In this document: one piece after another, positions 32,251 through 41,241 of the stretch
How positions within the stretch are numbered: position 1 is the first letter of the stretch
Layout of the letters: each line of letters starts with the position of its first letter
Position numbers and translations under genes: made by a program
Notes under the pieces: generated by a model
Database searches by the model: none
What the model was told of the DNA's origin: nothing
What the model saw: the letters and a program-made list of their open reading frames with translations, nothing else
Assembly: GCA_964397655.1 (NCBI GenBank)
Contig: CAYNKA010000003.1
Span: forward strand, 248,001 to 312,000
Direction of reading: 5' to 3'
DNA: 64,000 bases
Source of the DNA: CAYNKA01 sp964397655
GTDB taxonomy: Bacteria > Spirochaetota > Spirochaetia > DTKZ01

Positions 32251-33807
32251 ATGCGGCGTACGTTCACCGGCCTTGCAGTGTCAGCCTTGCTCCTCCTCAC
32301 CGCGGCGCGGACCGCGGCGGACGATCTCGCGATCGACGCCGGCGACGTCAGGATCGAAACCGGGGCCGACGGAGGCTTCGACCTCTACGTCCGCGCCAAG
32401 CCGGGGCTCGGATCGATCCTGCTCACCGAATCGACGAAGGACCCCGCGGGGAAGGCGGATAATTTCGCCTACAGGGCCGCGGAATACAATCCGGTGAACG
32501 GCGACGAGAAGCGCATGCTCAACGGCAAGCTGATCTCCGCCTCGAGCAGGATCTACTCCCTCGTCTCCTCGACCCCGCTCCCCGACGAGAAGTTCGGCAC
32601 GGCCTTTCGCATCTACGTCCCGCCGGTGCTCCACTACGGCTATCCCTGGAGCAGGTCAGGGACCGTGGCGGTCGGAAAGGGGACCTTCCTCAACATCAGG
32701 GCCTTCGCGAAACCCTATGCGGACTATGCGGGCCCGTTCAGGGACAATCCCTACCAGATGAGCATCACCGTGGAACCTCCCCCCGTCGTGGACGAGCAGC
32801 CGGCGCCGCCCGAGGAGCCGCCGACCGACGACAGCACGTCGGCCAAGTTCGGTTCTCTCCTCGGCGAGGCGAAGGGGACCCTCGACCTCGTCATCTGCCT
32901 GGACACGACGGAGAGCATGTCTCCCTACATCGACGACATCAAGAAGGGCCTCGGCCCCATCCTCGAGCGGCGCACGGCCGGCTTCTCGAGCTACCGTCTC
33001 GGGATAGTTCTCTATAGGGACTACTGGCCCGACGAGTACATAACGAGAAGGTTTCCCTACACATCCGAGATTCCGAAGCTCATGGGGATCGTGAATGCCG
33101 TGAGGACCGACGGGGGAAGGGACCTTCCCGAGGCCCTGAACGAGGCCCTGTATTCCGCGGCTACGGATTTCGACTGGACCGCGGACCGACGGCAGATCAT
33201 CTTCCTCACGGACGCCGCCCCCCACGTCGCCCCCAAGGGGAAGATCGATTATTCGGACGTCCTCCGGGAAACAGGAAAGCGCGGGATCGAGATAGACGCG
33301 ATCATCGAACCGCCGGTCATCCCGCCGCCGAAGCAGTCGCGCACGGGATTCGACAACGTGAGGAAGCGCCTCGCCGCCCTCAAGACCGCTCCGGGCGCGG
33401 ACAGGCCCCGTCTCCTCGTCCTCGTAGCGGGGCCCGACGGAGCGAAGCGGGCCGACGAGGTCAAGGCGAAGCTCCTCGCACCGCTCGGTACCGCGGGAGG
33501 GCCCGACGTGTCCGGGCCGAGGGAGTTCGCCCCGCGCGAAGGCGCGCCGGCCTCTCCGGGCCCCTGGTACGCGGCCATCGACGGCGACGCCATCGGTGCC
33601 GCCAAGGCCGAAGGCGCGGCCCTCGTCCTCCTGATCTCGACCCTGGCCCCGCCCGCCTCCTCCCGTTCCGCGAGCGCCATGTCGCTCACCGTGTCACGGC
33701 TCCTCGACGCGGCTACCGGCAAGGAGCTCGAACGCGACGTGCTCTGGCGCGTCGGCCTCCCCTCGGGCGAGGAGGCCCTGTTCCCCAACGGCTTCAGGGA
33801 GAAGTAG
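32251..33807 (+). CDS. Secreted von Willebrand factor A domain protein
   Basis: 518 residues. Signal peptide ~1-23 (ends RTAADD). The first ~190 residues are beta-rich and unassigned. A Pro-rich hinge (~178-195) leads to a vWA domain (~210-390) whose metal-ion site is CLDTTES (DxTxS) with the later TDGGRDLPEA. A C-terminal Ala/Pro-rich region follows (~395-518). Periplasmic or surface location is expected, binding a protein ligand through the metal site. The reading frame extends to a TTG at 32239, but that overlaps the -10, so ATG 32251 is chosen. Converges with and overlaps the MFS-HEAT gene by 14 bases. Confidence 0.85.
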   Translation: MRRTFTGLAVSALLLLTAARTAADDLAIDAGDVRIETGADGGFDLYVRAKPGLGSILLTESTKDPAGKADNFAYRAAEYNPVNGDEKRMLNGKLISASSRIYSLVSSTPLPDEKFGTAFRIYVPPVLHYGYPWSRSGTVAVGKGTFLNIRAFAKPYADYAGPFRDNPYQMSITVEPPPVVDEQPAPPEEPPTDDSTSAKFGSLLGEAKGTLDLVICLDTTESMSPYIDDIKKGLGPILERRTAGFSSYRLGIVLYRDYWPDEYITRRFPYTSEIPKLMGIVNAVRTDGGRDLPEALNEALYSAATDFDWTADRRQIIFLTDAAPHVAPKGKIDYSDVLRETGKRGIEIDAIIEPPVIPPPKQSRTGFDNVRKRLAALKTAPGADRPRLLVLVAGPDGAKRADEVKAKLLAPLGTAGGPDVSGPREFAPREGAPASPGPWYAAIDGDAIGAAKAEGAALVLLISTLAPPASSRSASAMSLTVSRLLDAATGKELERDVLWRVGLPSGEEALFPNGFREK

Positions 33808-36001
33808 CGGCGCCCCCGCCCTCTTCCTCCTCGGCACCCAGGAGCGCCTGGAAACCGAAGTAAACAAGGGCGAGTGCGTTCGTCTCGTCCAGCCGCGCGG
33901 CGTCGAAATCGAGGATCGCCTGACGGATGTGCGAATGCGGCGGGCGGGCGATTCCGCGGCCCAAGGACTCCCTCATCATATTCAGGATCGTTTCGTATTC
34001 GCCCGCGCGGTACGCCTCCGGAATGCGGCCGGAGTTCCTGTAGAAGACGTCGATCTGCCTGGCCTCGTCGAGGAGGAGTCCCAGGCCGGAACACCGCTCG
34101 ACGTTCTCCTTCTGGAAGACGCCGTTCAGGGCCGGGGAGAACGACAGCATCCTCGCGAAGACCGAGAACAACGCCTGCTTGGAACTGCGTTCCGGGTAGG
34201 CGTTCGCCACGTCGAAGAGCGACCGAAGATAGGGACCGCCGCCGTCGGCGGTCAGGATGGCGATGACGTAGTTCATCGATTCCCACACCGTATTGTCCCG
34301 GTCCCGCGAGAGCTCGATGAATTTCCCCGTATGTTCCCTGTTTCCTATCCGCGCGAGGGACTTCGCCGCGCTCGACCGGATTCGCGGGGACGGGTCGTCC
34401 AGGAAGGCGACGAGGCGTTCCTCCACCCTCCGGTCCGGGTATGCGCCGAGGGCGAAGACCGCCGTCGCCCTGTGGTAGGAGCCGGGATCGTTCGCGATGT
34501 CGAGGATCGCGGGCAGGAGTTTCGGTCTCGGCTTGGAGAAGAGCGACTTGAGGACCTCCTCCGTCTCCGAGGACAGGGGGTTCTTCAGGATGTTCCTGAT
34601 CTCCTTGAGGGCGAAGGGCGCGGAATTGTACTTGAGCGACATGAGGATCGTCTGCCTCTTCTCGGGGTCCGCCGTCTTGTCGAGGTAATGCACGTCGATG
34701 AGGCTCTTCAGGTTTTCGAAAGAGGTGAACACGCCGCCCGCCCCCGGGAAATCGTCGTCCTCCTTCTCGACGATCAGGGTGCCCAGGAAGACGCTCGTCA
34801 GGGAAAGCGCCGAGGCCGTCAGGAAGACGAGATAGTACTGGTTCGCGAACGACGGACGGAAGCCCTCCCCGGCGTCCGCGGCGAATCCCGCGGCGAAGCC
34901 GAACAGAAGGGCGAAGAGGCCGGCCGCGAAATTGATCATGGAATTGTAGGTGACGTGCTCCTTCGGAGGGGTCGAGAAGATCATGTTCTTCGCGATCATC
35001 GACTGGTTGACGCCCTTCGTGAACATCGAGACGAAGCCGAGGGCGAAGAGCAGCGTTACCGGCGTCGAGGGAAGAACGAAGGCCCAGGCGGCGAAGAACA
35101 CCACGTCGCAGACGCAGGTGGCAACGATGAAAGGCCGGCTCCGCACCCGATCGATGAAGGGTCTCGTCATGTACATCGACAGCGTCGTCGCCGTCGCCGT
35201 GACGAGGGTGTAGAGAAAGACGAGGTTCTGCGGGAGACCCGACACCTTTTTCAGGAGCGGGATCGTGAAGCCGATGAACACGGTGAGGGAGAGATAATTC
35301 CAGTACAGGAGCATCGAGAGGAACCGGCCGCGGTTTCCCGCGTTGCGGACGAACACGGCCCAGACGTTCTGTCCGGGCGGAATGTCCACCTTCTCCCTGC
35401 AGGGAATCTTCCTGATGAAGAGGCTCGCCACGGTGTTGAACACGAAGCCCGCGGCCTGAAGGATGAGGAGCCCGGCGAGGCCCTTGAAGGATTCGATCGA
35501 CACGATGACGAAGCTGAAGATCCTCCCGAAGATGCTCCCGAAGTTGAAATACGCGGTATTGTGCGTGAGCATGTTCCCCAGGTTCGAGGGGGTGGAGAGC
35601 ATCTGGACCACGGGATTGTTCAGGCTCACGCCGACGGTCCTGAACAGGCAGAAGAGCGTGTAGGAGGCCATGACGACGGCCACCGCCGCCTGCCCCGACA
35701 CGAAGAGGACGAGGGCGTTCACGAGCCCGACCAGGCCCCTGAGGAACCAGGCCCAGAAGAAAACGCCGATCAGGTTCCTCCCGTCGACGATCCTCGGGGT
35801 CACGACGAGAATCACCCCGCTCAGGTACATGAGCGACGAGATGTAGCCGAGCTGGACGTTGGACGCCCCGAAATGGATGGCGAGAAGGTAGATCGTGGTG
35901 TCCGCGAGGAAGCCGAAGCCCAGGCCGTTGAACAGCGCGAACGAGAAATAATGCTTCCTTCCGCGTTCTCTTTCCTGTTGCGACAGAAAATGCGTCTTCA
36001 T
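33794..36001 (-). CDS. MFS transporter fused to a HEAT-repeat domain
   Basis: 735 residues, nearly twice the length of a plain MFS protein. Residues ~1-415 form about 12 membrane helices with an MFS pattern (FNGLGFGFLADTTIYLLAIH at the start and a SMFTKGVNQSMIAKN loop). Residues ~440-690 are soluble and contain HEAT-like pairs: FALKEIRNILKNP, YHRATAVFALGAYPDRRVEE, and IRSSAAKSLARIGNREHTGK. HEAT repeats bind proteins, so the cytoplasmic tail may dock a partner. The transported substrate is unknown. A TTGAAT-N18-TAGAAT promoter ends twelve bases before the ATG. Confidence 0.88.
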   Translation of the reverse strand: MKTHFLSQQERERGRKHYFSFALFNGLGFGFLADTTIYLLAIHFGASNVQLGYISSLMYLSGVILVVTPRIVDGRNLIGVFFWAWFLRGLVGLVNALVLFVSGQAAVAVVMASYTLFCLFRTVGVSLNNPVVQMLSTPSNLGNMLTHNTAYFNFGSIFGRIFSFVIVSIESFKGLAGLLILQAAGFVFNTVASLFIRKIPCREKVDIPPGQNVWAVFVRNAGNRGRFLSMLLYWNYLSLTVFIGFTIPLLKKVSGLPQNLVFLYTLVTATATTLSMYMTRPFIDRVRSRPFIVATCVCDVVFFAAWAFVLPSTPVTLLFALGFVSMFTKGVNQSMIAKNMIFSTPPKEHVTYNSMINFAAGLFALLFGFAAGFAADAGEGFRPSFANQYYLVFLTASALSLTSVFLGTLIVEKEDDDFPGAGGVFTSFENLKSLIDVHYLDKTADPEKRQTILMSLKYNSAPFALKEIRNILKNPLSSETEEVLKSLFSKPRPKLLPAILDIANDPGSYHRATAVFALGAYPDRRVEERLVAFLDDPSPRIRSSAAKSLARIGNREHTGKFIELSRDRDNTVWESMNYVIAILTADGGGPYLRSLFDVANAYPERSSKQALFSVFARMLSFSPALNGVFQKENVERCSGLGLLLDEARQIDVFYRNSGRIPEAYRAGEYETILNMMRESLGRGIARPPHSHIRQAILDFDAARLDETNALALVYFGFQALLGAEEEEGGGAATSP

Positions 36002-36013
36002 GGTCTCGACTCG

Positions 36014-36043
36014 ATTCTAAAGTCAAGCCGCTCCGGGATTCAA
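36014..36043 (-). promoter_or_regulatory. Promoter of the MFS-HEAT gene
   Basis: On the minus strand TTGAAT-N18-TAGAAT; expected start point about five bases before the ATG. It lies in the 334-base gap 36002-36335, whose remaining part shows no coding sequence, tRNA or repeat that I can support, apart from a TATACT hexamer at 36312-36317 that may serve the pirin gene. Confidence 0.5.
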
Positions 36044-36335
36044 GGAAAATCGTCGGAGAAATGAAGAAATACTATCGGCCCGTCGAGGCCGATCTATTCC
36101 ATCGCCGGAACTTCGCGATCACGGCGTCGCCCAGGGTTCGAAACTCACCCCGTTCGTCCCGAAGTTCGAGTCGAGCTTGCCGCCCCGAGTTCGGCACAAT
36201 TACTTCCGGTTTTCGAATCACGCCGGCCTGGGCGAGAGAGATGCCCCGGCGGAGTCCCGGAAGAGAAAGAGCCGAAGAGGGAATTCGGATCCCATCATTC
36301 GCGTTTTCGCTTATACTTGGGGAAGGGGGCGAAGG

Positions 36336-37190
36336 ATGAACGCGACAAGACGGATAGAAAAAATCATCACGGCGAGGCCGACCGTCGAGGGAGCCGGAGT
36401 TCACCTGAAGCGGGTCTTCGGCTTCGGGAACGAGAACCTGTTCGATCCCTTCCTCCTGCTCGACGATTTCCGGTCCTCCGATCCGGCGAGCTACCTTCCG
36501 GGCTTTCCCTGGCATCCCCATCGGGGCATCGAAACGATAACCTACGTCCTCGAAGGCCGCGTCGAGCACGGGGACAGCATGGGAAACACCGGCCTGATAG
36601 GGCCCGGAGACATCCAGTGGATGACCGCGGGGAGCGGCATCATCCATCAGGAGATGCCCAAGGGCGACGGGGCGGGGCGCATGGGAGGCTTCCAGCTCTG
36701 GGCGAACCTGCCGGCCTCGCGGAAGATGATGCCGCCGCGCTACCGCGACGTCCTCCGCTCCACGGTGCCCGAGGTAACGGCCGAAGGAGGAGCGGTCGTC
36801 CGCGTCATCGCCGGCGAGGTCAACGGCGCGCGCGGACCGGTCCACGACATCGTCATCGATCCCGAATACCTCGACGTCTCCCTCCCGGCGCAGGCGCGGT
36901 TCGTCCACGGCGTACCCGAGAACCACACGGTCTTCGCCTACGTCATCGAAGGAGAGTGTTACGTCGGCCAGGAGAAAAAGGAAGTCATACTCATGAATTC
37001 CCTCGTGCTTTTCGGCGCCGGCGAGGAAGTCGAGCTCACCGCGGGGAGGGCCCGGGCCCGGTTCCTCCTCGTCTCGGGAAAGCCCCTCCGGGAACCGATA
37101 GCCTGGTACGGGCCCATCGTGATGAACACCCGGACCGAGCTCGAGACGGCCATGGAAGAATACCGGAACGGAACCTTCATCAAGGGGTAA
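36336..37190 (+). CDS. Pirin family protein
   Basis: 284 residues of the bicupin pirin family. The N-terminal cupin has the metal-binding FPWHPHRGIETITYVLEGRV motif (His pair ~62-64 with later His and Glu in HEDSMGN-like and IIHQEMP segments); the C-terminal cupin contains PENHTVFAYVIEGE. Bacterial pirins bind iron; some are quercetinases or redox regulators. The ATG at 36336 follows a GGGGGCGAAGG stretch; earlier in-frame codons lack pirin similarity. Role here unknown. Confidence 0.93.
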   Translation: MNATRRIEKIITARPTVEGAGVHLKRVFGFGNENLFDPFLLLDDFRSSDPASYLPGFPWHPHRGIETITYVLEGRVEHGDSMGNTGLIGPGDIQWMTAGSGIIHQEMPKGDGAGRMGGFQLWANLPASRKMMPPRYRDVLRSTVPEVTAEGGAVVRVIAGEVNGARGPVHDIVIDPEYLDVSLPAQARFVHGVPENHTVFAYVIEGECYVGQEKKEVILMNSLVLFGAGEEVELTAGRARARFLLVSGKPLREPIAWYGPIVMNTRTELETAMEEYRNGTFIKG

Positions 37191-37246
37191 AGAAAAAAGG
37201 TAATCCGTGTTCGGAGTTTTCTATAGTCAAAAAGGGGGCGATCGCA

Positions 37247-38863
37247 ATGAATCGGAAACAGGTCCGTTCCTTGGTCTCGCGCGCTCTGGCCTTCGCGAGT
37301 TTTCTCAGCTGGTGCCTCGGCTTGGTCCTTCTCATCACTCTCGCCAGGAACCGGTCCGGGGGCACCGGCTTGAACGCAGCCATGCCCTTCCTGTTCGCGC
37401 CCTACTTCATCGGCCCCTGGATGACGAAGCGCATCACGGACAATATGGGCGCCGCGGTCGCGGCCTTTTTTTTCCCGGTTTTCGTCCTTCCCGTGGTGAC
37501 CTTCTACCGGCTCTTCGAGGATTTCCCGGTCACGAAGAATCAGCGGACCTTCCTTCTCGAGATCGCCGTCCGCAGCACCTATGGCCCCCGGATGGAGGAG
37601 GTCGATGCGCTCTTAAGGAAGTCGGTCGATTTCAACCGGAAAATCGGGAACGATCCGCTTCTCGTCCACTGCGCCAGGTCCAAAAAAACCGCGCTCTTTT
37701 CCCGGCTGCTCGCCGCGGGCGCGGATCCGAACGCCTCGGGCGAAGAGGGCTGGACTTCCCTGATGTACGCGAGCAACTTCGGCGACCTCGATTCCCTCCG
37801 GCTCCTCCTGGAAAGGAAGGCGGACACGGAAAGGAAAAACATAAAACAGGAGACCGCCCTCTACATCGCGGCGGCGAACGACCGGGCGTCGGCCGTCGGG
37901 CTTCTCCTCGAGCACGGGGCCGCAGTCGACGCGAGGGTCGCCGAAGGCTGGACCTCCCTGATGATCGCGGTTCGATTGGGCCACCGCGAAGTCGTCCTCG
38001 CGCTTACGGCCGCGGGCGCCGACGTGAACGCGAAGAACTCAGCGGGCCTGACCGCGCTCCATATCGCGGCTTGGCACGGAAAGACGGAAACGGCGGAAAT
38101 TCTCCTCGAGAGGAATGCCGACCCGAACGCCCGCAGCGACAAGGGCGAGACGGCCCTGGAATTCGCGCTTAAGCAGGTAAGGCTGGATTGTGCGGAACTC
38201 CTCCTCCGCAAGGGAGCGGTCGCCGACGAGTCGAGCCTGGAGTCGCTGAATAGGCTCAGAGAAGCGGCGCTCCGGGTGGAAACCGACTTGAAGCGACACG
38301 ACGAAGACCGGAAAAAAGGACTCCGCGAGGTTTTCCACTGGAGGGACGGAGACTTCGCCGACGGGGACGAGACCGAAGTCGGGATGATCCGCTCCGAAAA
38401 CCGGTCCGCGATCGCTTGGTTCGAGGCCCAAAACTTTCCTCCGATCCCGACCTTCGCCGGCGAGAAAGGAGCGGCTGATTACTGCTTCGACCTGGCCGTC
38501 TCGGCGAAGAACTCCGGCGTCGTGAAAGAAGCCTGGGCAGGCTTCCATCAGGCCCTCCGCCGTTTCGCCGCGATGGGGGACGAGAAGATGACCGGCCTCG
38601 CCTGCTTCAACCTCGGCCAGGTCTACGGGACCATGGGAGACTGGCCCGCAGCCCTCCTCATGTTCCGGCAAAGCGCCTTCTTTGCCGCGAAGGTCGGGGA
38701 CGAGAAGGGCCTTGCATGGAGCCTTTACTACCTGGGCGACGTCTGCGTCAGGCAGGGCGACAAGGCCGAAGGCAGGGATCATTGGCTCCGGGCCAAGGAT
38801 ATCTTCGGACGAATATCGCCGGAGAACGCAAGGAACCTTGAAAAGGCCTTGGCTGGAATCTGA
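37247..38863 (+). CDS. Membrane-anchored ankyrin-repeat/TPR protein
   Basis: 538 residues. Two or three N-terminal membrane helices (~12-90) are followed by about five ankyrin repeats (~125-330; GWTSLMYASNFGDLDSLRLL, GWTSLMIAVRLGHREVVLAL, GLTALHIAAWHGKTETAEIL), a helical linker, and TPR-like helices at the C-terminus (~420-530; LACFNLGQVYGTMGDWPAAL, AWSLYYLGDVCVRQGDKAEG). Both repeat types bind proteins. GGGGG lies eight bases before the ATG; the longer frame upstream is a shadow of the pirin gene. TATAGT at 37222 may be the -10. Function unknown. Confidence 0.85.
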   Translation: MNRKQVRSLVSRALAFASFLSWCLGLVLLITLARNRSGGTGLNAAMPFLFAPYFIGPWMTKRITDNMGAAVAAFFFPVFVLPVVTFYRLFEDFPVTKNQRTFLLEIAVRSTYGPRMEEVDALLRKSVDFNRKIGNDPLLVHCARSKKTALFSRLLAAGADPNASGEEGWTSLMYASNFGDLDSLRLLLERKADTERKNIKQETALYIAAANDRASAVGLLLEHGAAVDARVAEGWTSLMIAVRLGHREVVLALTAAGADVNAKNSAGLTALHIAAWHGKTETAEILLERNADPNARSDKGETALEFALKQVRLDCAELLLRKGAVADESSLESLNRLREAALRVETDLKRHDEDRKKGLREVFHWRDGDFADGDETEVGMIRSENRSAIAWFEAQNFPPIPTFAGEKGAADYCFDLAVSAKNSGVVKEAWAGFHQALRRFAAMGDEKMTGLACFNLGQVYGTMGDWPAALLMFRQSAFFAAKVGDEKGLAWSLYYLGDVCVRQGDKAEGRDHWLRAKDIFGRISPENARNLEKALAGI

Positions 38864-38899
38864 CCGTTTTCCTTTCCGCCCTCCGCTTCCGTGAATTCC

Positions 38900-38929
38900 G
38901 CGACAGCGGCGGAAAAAATGTGCTAAACT
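38900..38929 (+). promoter_or_regulatory. Extended -10 promoter of the MoxR operon
   Basis: GCGACA-N18-TAAACT with the extended TGC before the -10. Six bases separate the -10 from the ATG at 38936, so a leaderless transcript is expected. Confidence 0.5.
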
Positions 38930-38935
38930 TCCGAT

Positions 38936-39925
38936 ATGGAAACGCAGATCGGTTTCGCTACCGAGGCCGAGGTCGCGGCCGCGAACGAAACAGCCGGACG
39001 AATCCTCGAAGGAATGCGGGAGGTCATCCGGGGAAAGGACGAGTTCCTCACCCTCCTCCTCGCGGGGCTGTTCGCGGGCGGCCACGTTCTCGTCGAGGAT
39101 CTTCCCGGCCTCGGGAAGACCACGGTGGCAAAGACCCTCGCCGCACTCATCGCGGGCGACGCCGAGGGCGACGAGCGGTTCTTCCGCCGCATCCAGTGCA
39201 CTCCCGACCTGCTTCCCTACGACATCACCGGCGTGGACGTGTTCGATCCGGAATCGAGGAACTTCGAATTCCGGCCGGGCCCGGTCTTCGCGCACGTCCT
39301 GCTCGCGGACGAGATCAACCGCACGACGCCGAAGGTCCAGTCCGCGCTCCTCGAGGTCATGGCCGAGAGGCAGGTCACGGTCGGCCTCAGGACCCGCGTC
39401 CTCGAGCGGCCTTTCTTCGTCATTGCAACGCAGAACCCGGTCGAAACGGAGGGGACGTACGCCCTGCCACTCGCCCAGGCGGACCGTTTCCTCATGCGCC
39501 TCTCCATAGGGTATCCGGACGCCGAAGCGGAATTCTCCATCGTGACCGACGACCCTTCCTCCACCCGGATGCCGGAAATTCGGCCGGTCTGCGGAAGGGA
39601 GGAAATCCTCGCGGCCCAGGACCTCGTGCCCAGGATCTACTGCGACGAGAAGCTCGTACGGGCGGTCATCGCTGCGGCGAACGCGAGCAGGACCCACCGC
39701 GGCGTGCTCTACGGAGTGTCGCCGAGGGGAAGCCTCATGCTGGTCCGTGCGGGCCGCGCCCTCGCGCTGCTCAGGGGCAGGTCCTACGTCACCGACCAGG
39801 ACCTCGTGGACGCCGCCCCGGCTGTGCTCGCCCACAGAATGAAGCTCAAGGACGCGAAGCTCTCCCCGGTCGAGCTCGGCCGGGACATCGTTCTCGGCGC
39901 CGTCGCCTCGGCGGACGGCGGCTGA
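38936..39925 (+). CDS. MoxR-family AAA+ ATPase
   Basis: 329 residues. Walker A is EDLPGLGKTT (Gly58-Thr62), Walker B LLADEINRTTPKVQSALLEV (~120-140), sensor region FVIATQNPVETEGTYALPLAQ. MoxR ATPases act as chaperones that load metals or activate partner proteins, usually those with vWA domains. It is followed after two bases by the DUF58 gene and then by a transglutaminase and a TPR gene, the common MoxR-DUF58-TgpA arrangement. The vWA (BatA/BatB) genes often in such operons are absent here. Confidence 0.95.
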   Translation: METQIGFATEAEVAAANETAGRILEGMREVIRGKDEFLTLLLAGLFAGGHVLVEDLPGLGKTTVAKTLAALIAGDAEGDERFFRRIQCTPDLLPYDITGVDVFDPESRNFEFRPGPVFAHVLLADEINRTTPKVQSALLEVMAERQVTVGLRTRVLERPFFVIATQNPVETEGTYALPLAQADRFLMRLSIGYPDAEAEFSIVTDDPSSTRMPEIRPVCGREEILAAQDLVPRIYCDEKLVRAVIAAANASRTHRGVLYGVSPRGSLMLVRAGRALALLRGRSYVTDQDLVDAAPAVLAHRMKLKDAKLSPVELGRDIVLGAVASADGG

Positions 39926-39927
39926 GC

Positions 39928-41241
39928 ATGCGGAGTCCGGGACGGAGATTCCCGCCCTTCCTCACTCCGAGGGGTTCGGTTTTTCTTCTCGCCTCCCTCG
40001 CCGCCTCGGCTGCCGGCGTCCATCGCGCCGAGCTCGCCTCGCTCTTCTGGGGCGCGGCGACCCTGTTCCTCGCGCTCGTTTCCTGGATCTCGGTCGCTGC
40101 ATCCTCGGGCCGCCTCGCAAGACTCCTCTCCTCGGGCCGCCTCGAAATCGATCTCTCGCTTCCGGCCGCGGCGGCCTACCCCGGAGCCGAATTGAAGGGG
40201 CGCCTCACGGCGAACCGGCCCCGCCTCCTCCCCTGGCTCGAAACCGTATATCTCCTCGACCTCGAGAACCGCGAAGGGAACCGTTTCCGAACCGCCGTTC
40301 GTTTGGATCCGGGAGAACCCGAGGCCGCATTCACCGCGCGGGCTCCGAGAAGGGGCGAGTACTCGGGCCCCTCGGGTTTCCTCGCGGTCCGGGACCGCTT
40401 CGGCTTCGCCGAGCGGATGATCCGGATGCCGGGGGAGACCCGCTTCACGGTCTATCCGAGTCCCGCCGAAGAGGCCGTGGAGTACGGAGCCTCCGAGGGC
40501 GGCGCGCGGAACCGGGAGAAAGCGGAGAAGCGCAGGACCGACGAGTTCCTGGAAACGAGGAAGTACGTCCCCGGCGACGACACGAGGAGGATCGATTGGA
40601 AGCTCTACGCCCACGGCGACGAGCTCATGCTCAGGATCGGGGAGGAGTCTCCTCCCCCGGAGGCGCTCACGCTCATGGTCCTCGTCACGTCGGCGGACCC
40701 GGGCCTCGTGCCGCGGCGGCTCGTCCCGGACGCCCTCGACAGGATGGCGGGAGTCGCCGCGAGGCTCGTCATCGAGCTCACGGAACGCGGGAAGACGGTG
40801 GTCCTCGCCGCCGAAGGCTCGAGAGAACCCGCCTCGGCGGAGCCGGGGAAGATCGAAGCGGCCCTCGCCTGCCTCGCGGGCATGACCTCGGGAAACGAGG
40901 CCGGTTCGTTCCGCGGGCTACCCGATCCGGCCTCCGTGGGGGGAACCCTGGTCCTCGCCTTCCCCGGATCGCCCGGTCTCCGCCCCCTTCTCCGCGAGCT
41001 CCGGGACCGGCCGGGCGGGAGCAGGCTCATCCTCGTCGACCCGGCTGCCGGACTTCCCGAGCCGTCGATTCGGCATCCGATCGAAAGGATCCTCTTCCTC
41101 CCCGCCGAGAAATCGAACGAAGAATCGTGGAGCCGCGCAAACCGTGAGGCGCTCGCCGAAGCCCTGAGACTGCGCGCAGAAGAGGACAGGAGGCTTTCCT
41201 CGGACCCTTCGTGGAGGATCGAACATGCTGTCGTCGTCTAG
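39928..41241 (+). CDS. DUF58 domain protein
   Basis: 437 residues. Two N-terminal membrane helices (~15-60), a beta-rich section (~70-190) and the DUF58 domain with its signature RKYVPGDDTRRIDWKLYAH (~210-230), which has a vWA-related fold. The usual partner of MoxR ATPases. The ATG is two bases after the moxR stop. The final bases overlap the transglutaminase gene by 17. Role unknown; linked with stress tolerance and cell-envelope integrity in other bacteria. Confidence 0.92.
   Translation: MRSPGRRFPPFLTPRGSVFLLASLAASAAGVHRAELASLFWGAATLFLALVSWISVAASSGRLARLLSSGRLEIDLSLPAAAAYPGAELKGRLTANRPRLLPWLETVYLLDLENREGNRFRTAVRLDPGEPEAAFTARAPRRGEYSGPSGFLAVRDRFGFAERMIRMPGETRFTVYPSPAEEAVEYGASEGGARNREKAEKRRTDEFLETRKYVPGDDTRRIDWKLYAHGDELMLRIGEESPPPEALTLMVLVTSADPGLVPRRLVPDALDRMAGVAARLVIELTERGKTVVLAAEGSREPASAEPGKIEAALACLAGMTSGNEAGSFRGLPDPASVGGTLVLAFPGSPGLRPLLRELRDRPGGSRLILVDPAAGLPEPSIRHPIERILFLPAEKSNEESWSRANREALAEALRLRAEEDRRLSSDPSWRIEHAVVV

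Noticed and set aside
33249..36026. 925-codon minus-strand frame over the MFS-HEAT and vWA genes
   Set aside because: It overlaps the MFS-HEAT gene in another frame on the same strand, with Arg/Pro/Gly-rich composition and no recognisable domain.
36002..36335. Possible degraded gene or tRNA (TTCGAA motifs near 36138 and 36215) in the longest gap
   Set aside because: The T-loop-like motifs are not flanked by complementary T-stems or a tRNA 3' end, and the minus-strand frame there has no family I recognise. Only a promoter for the MFS-HEAT gene is supported.
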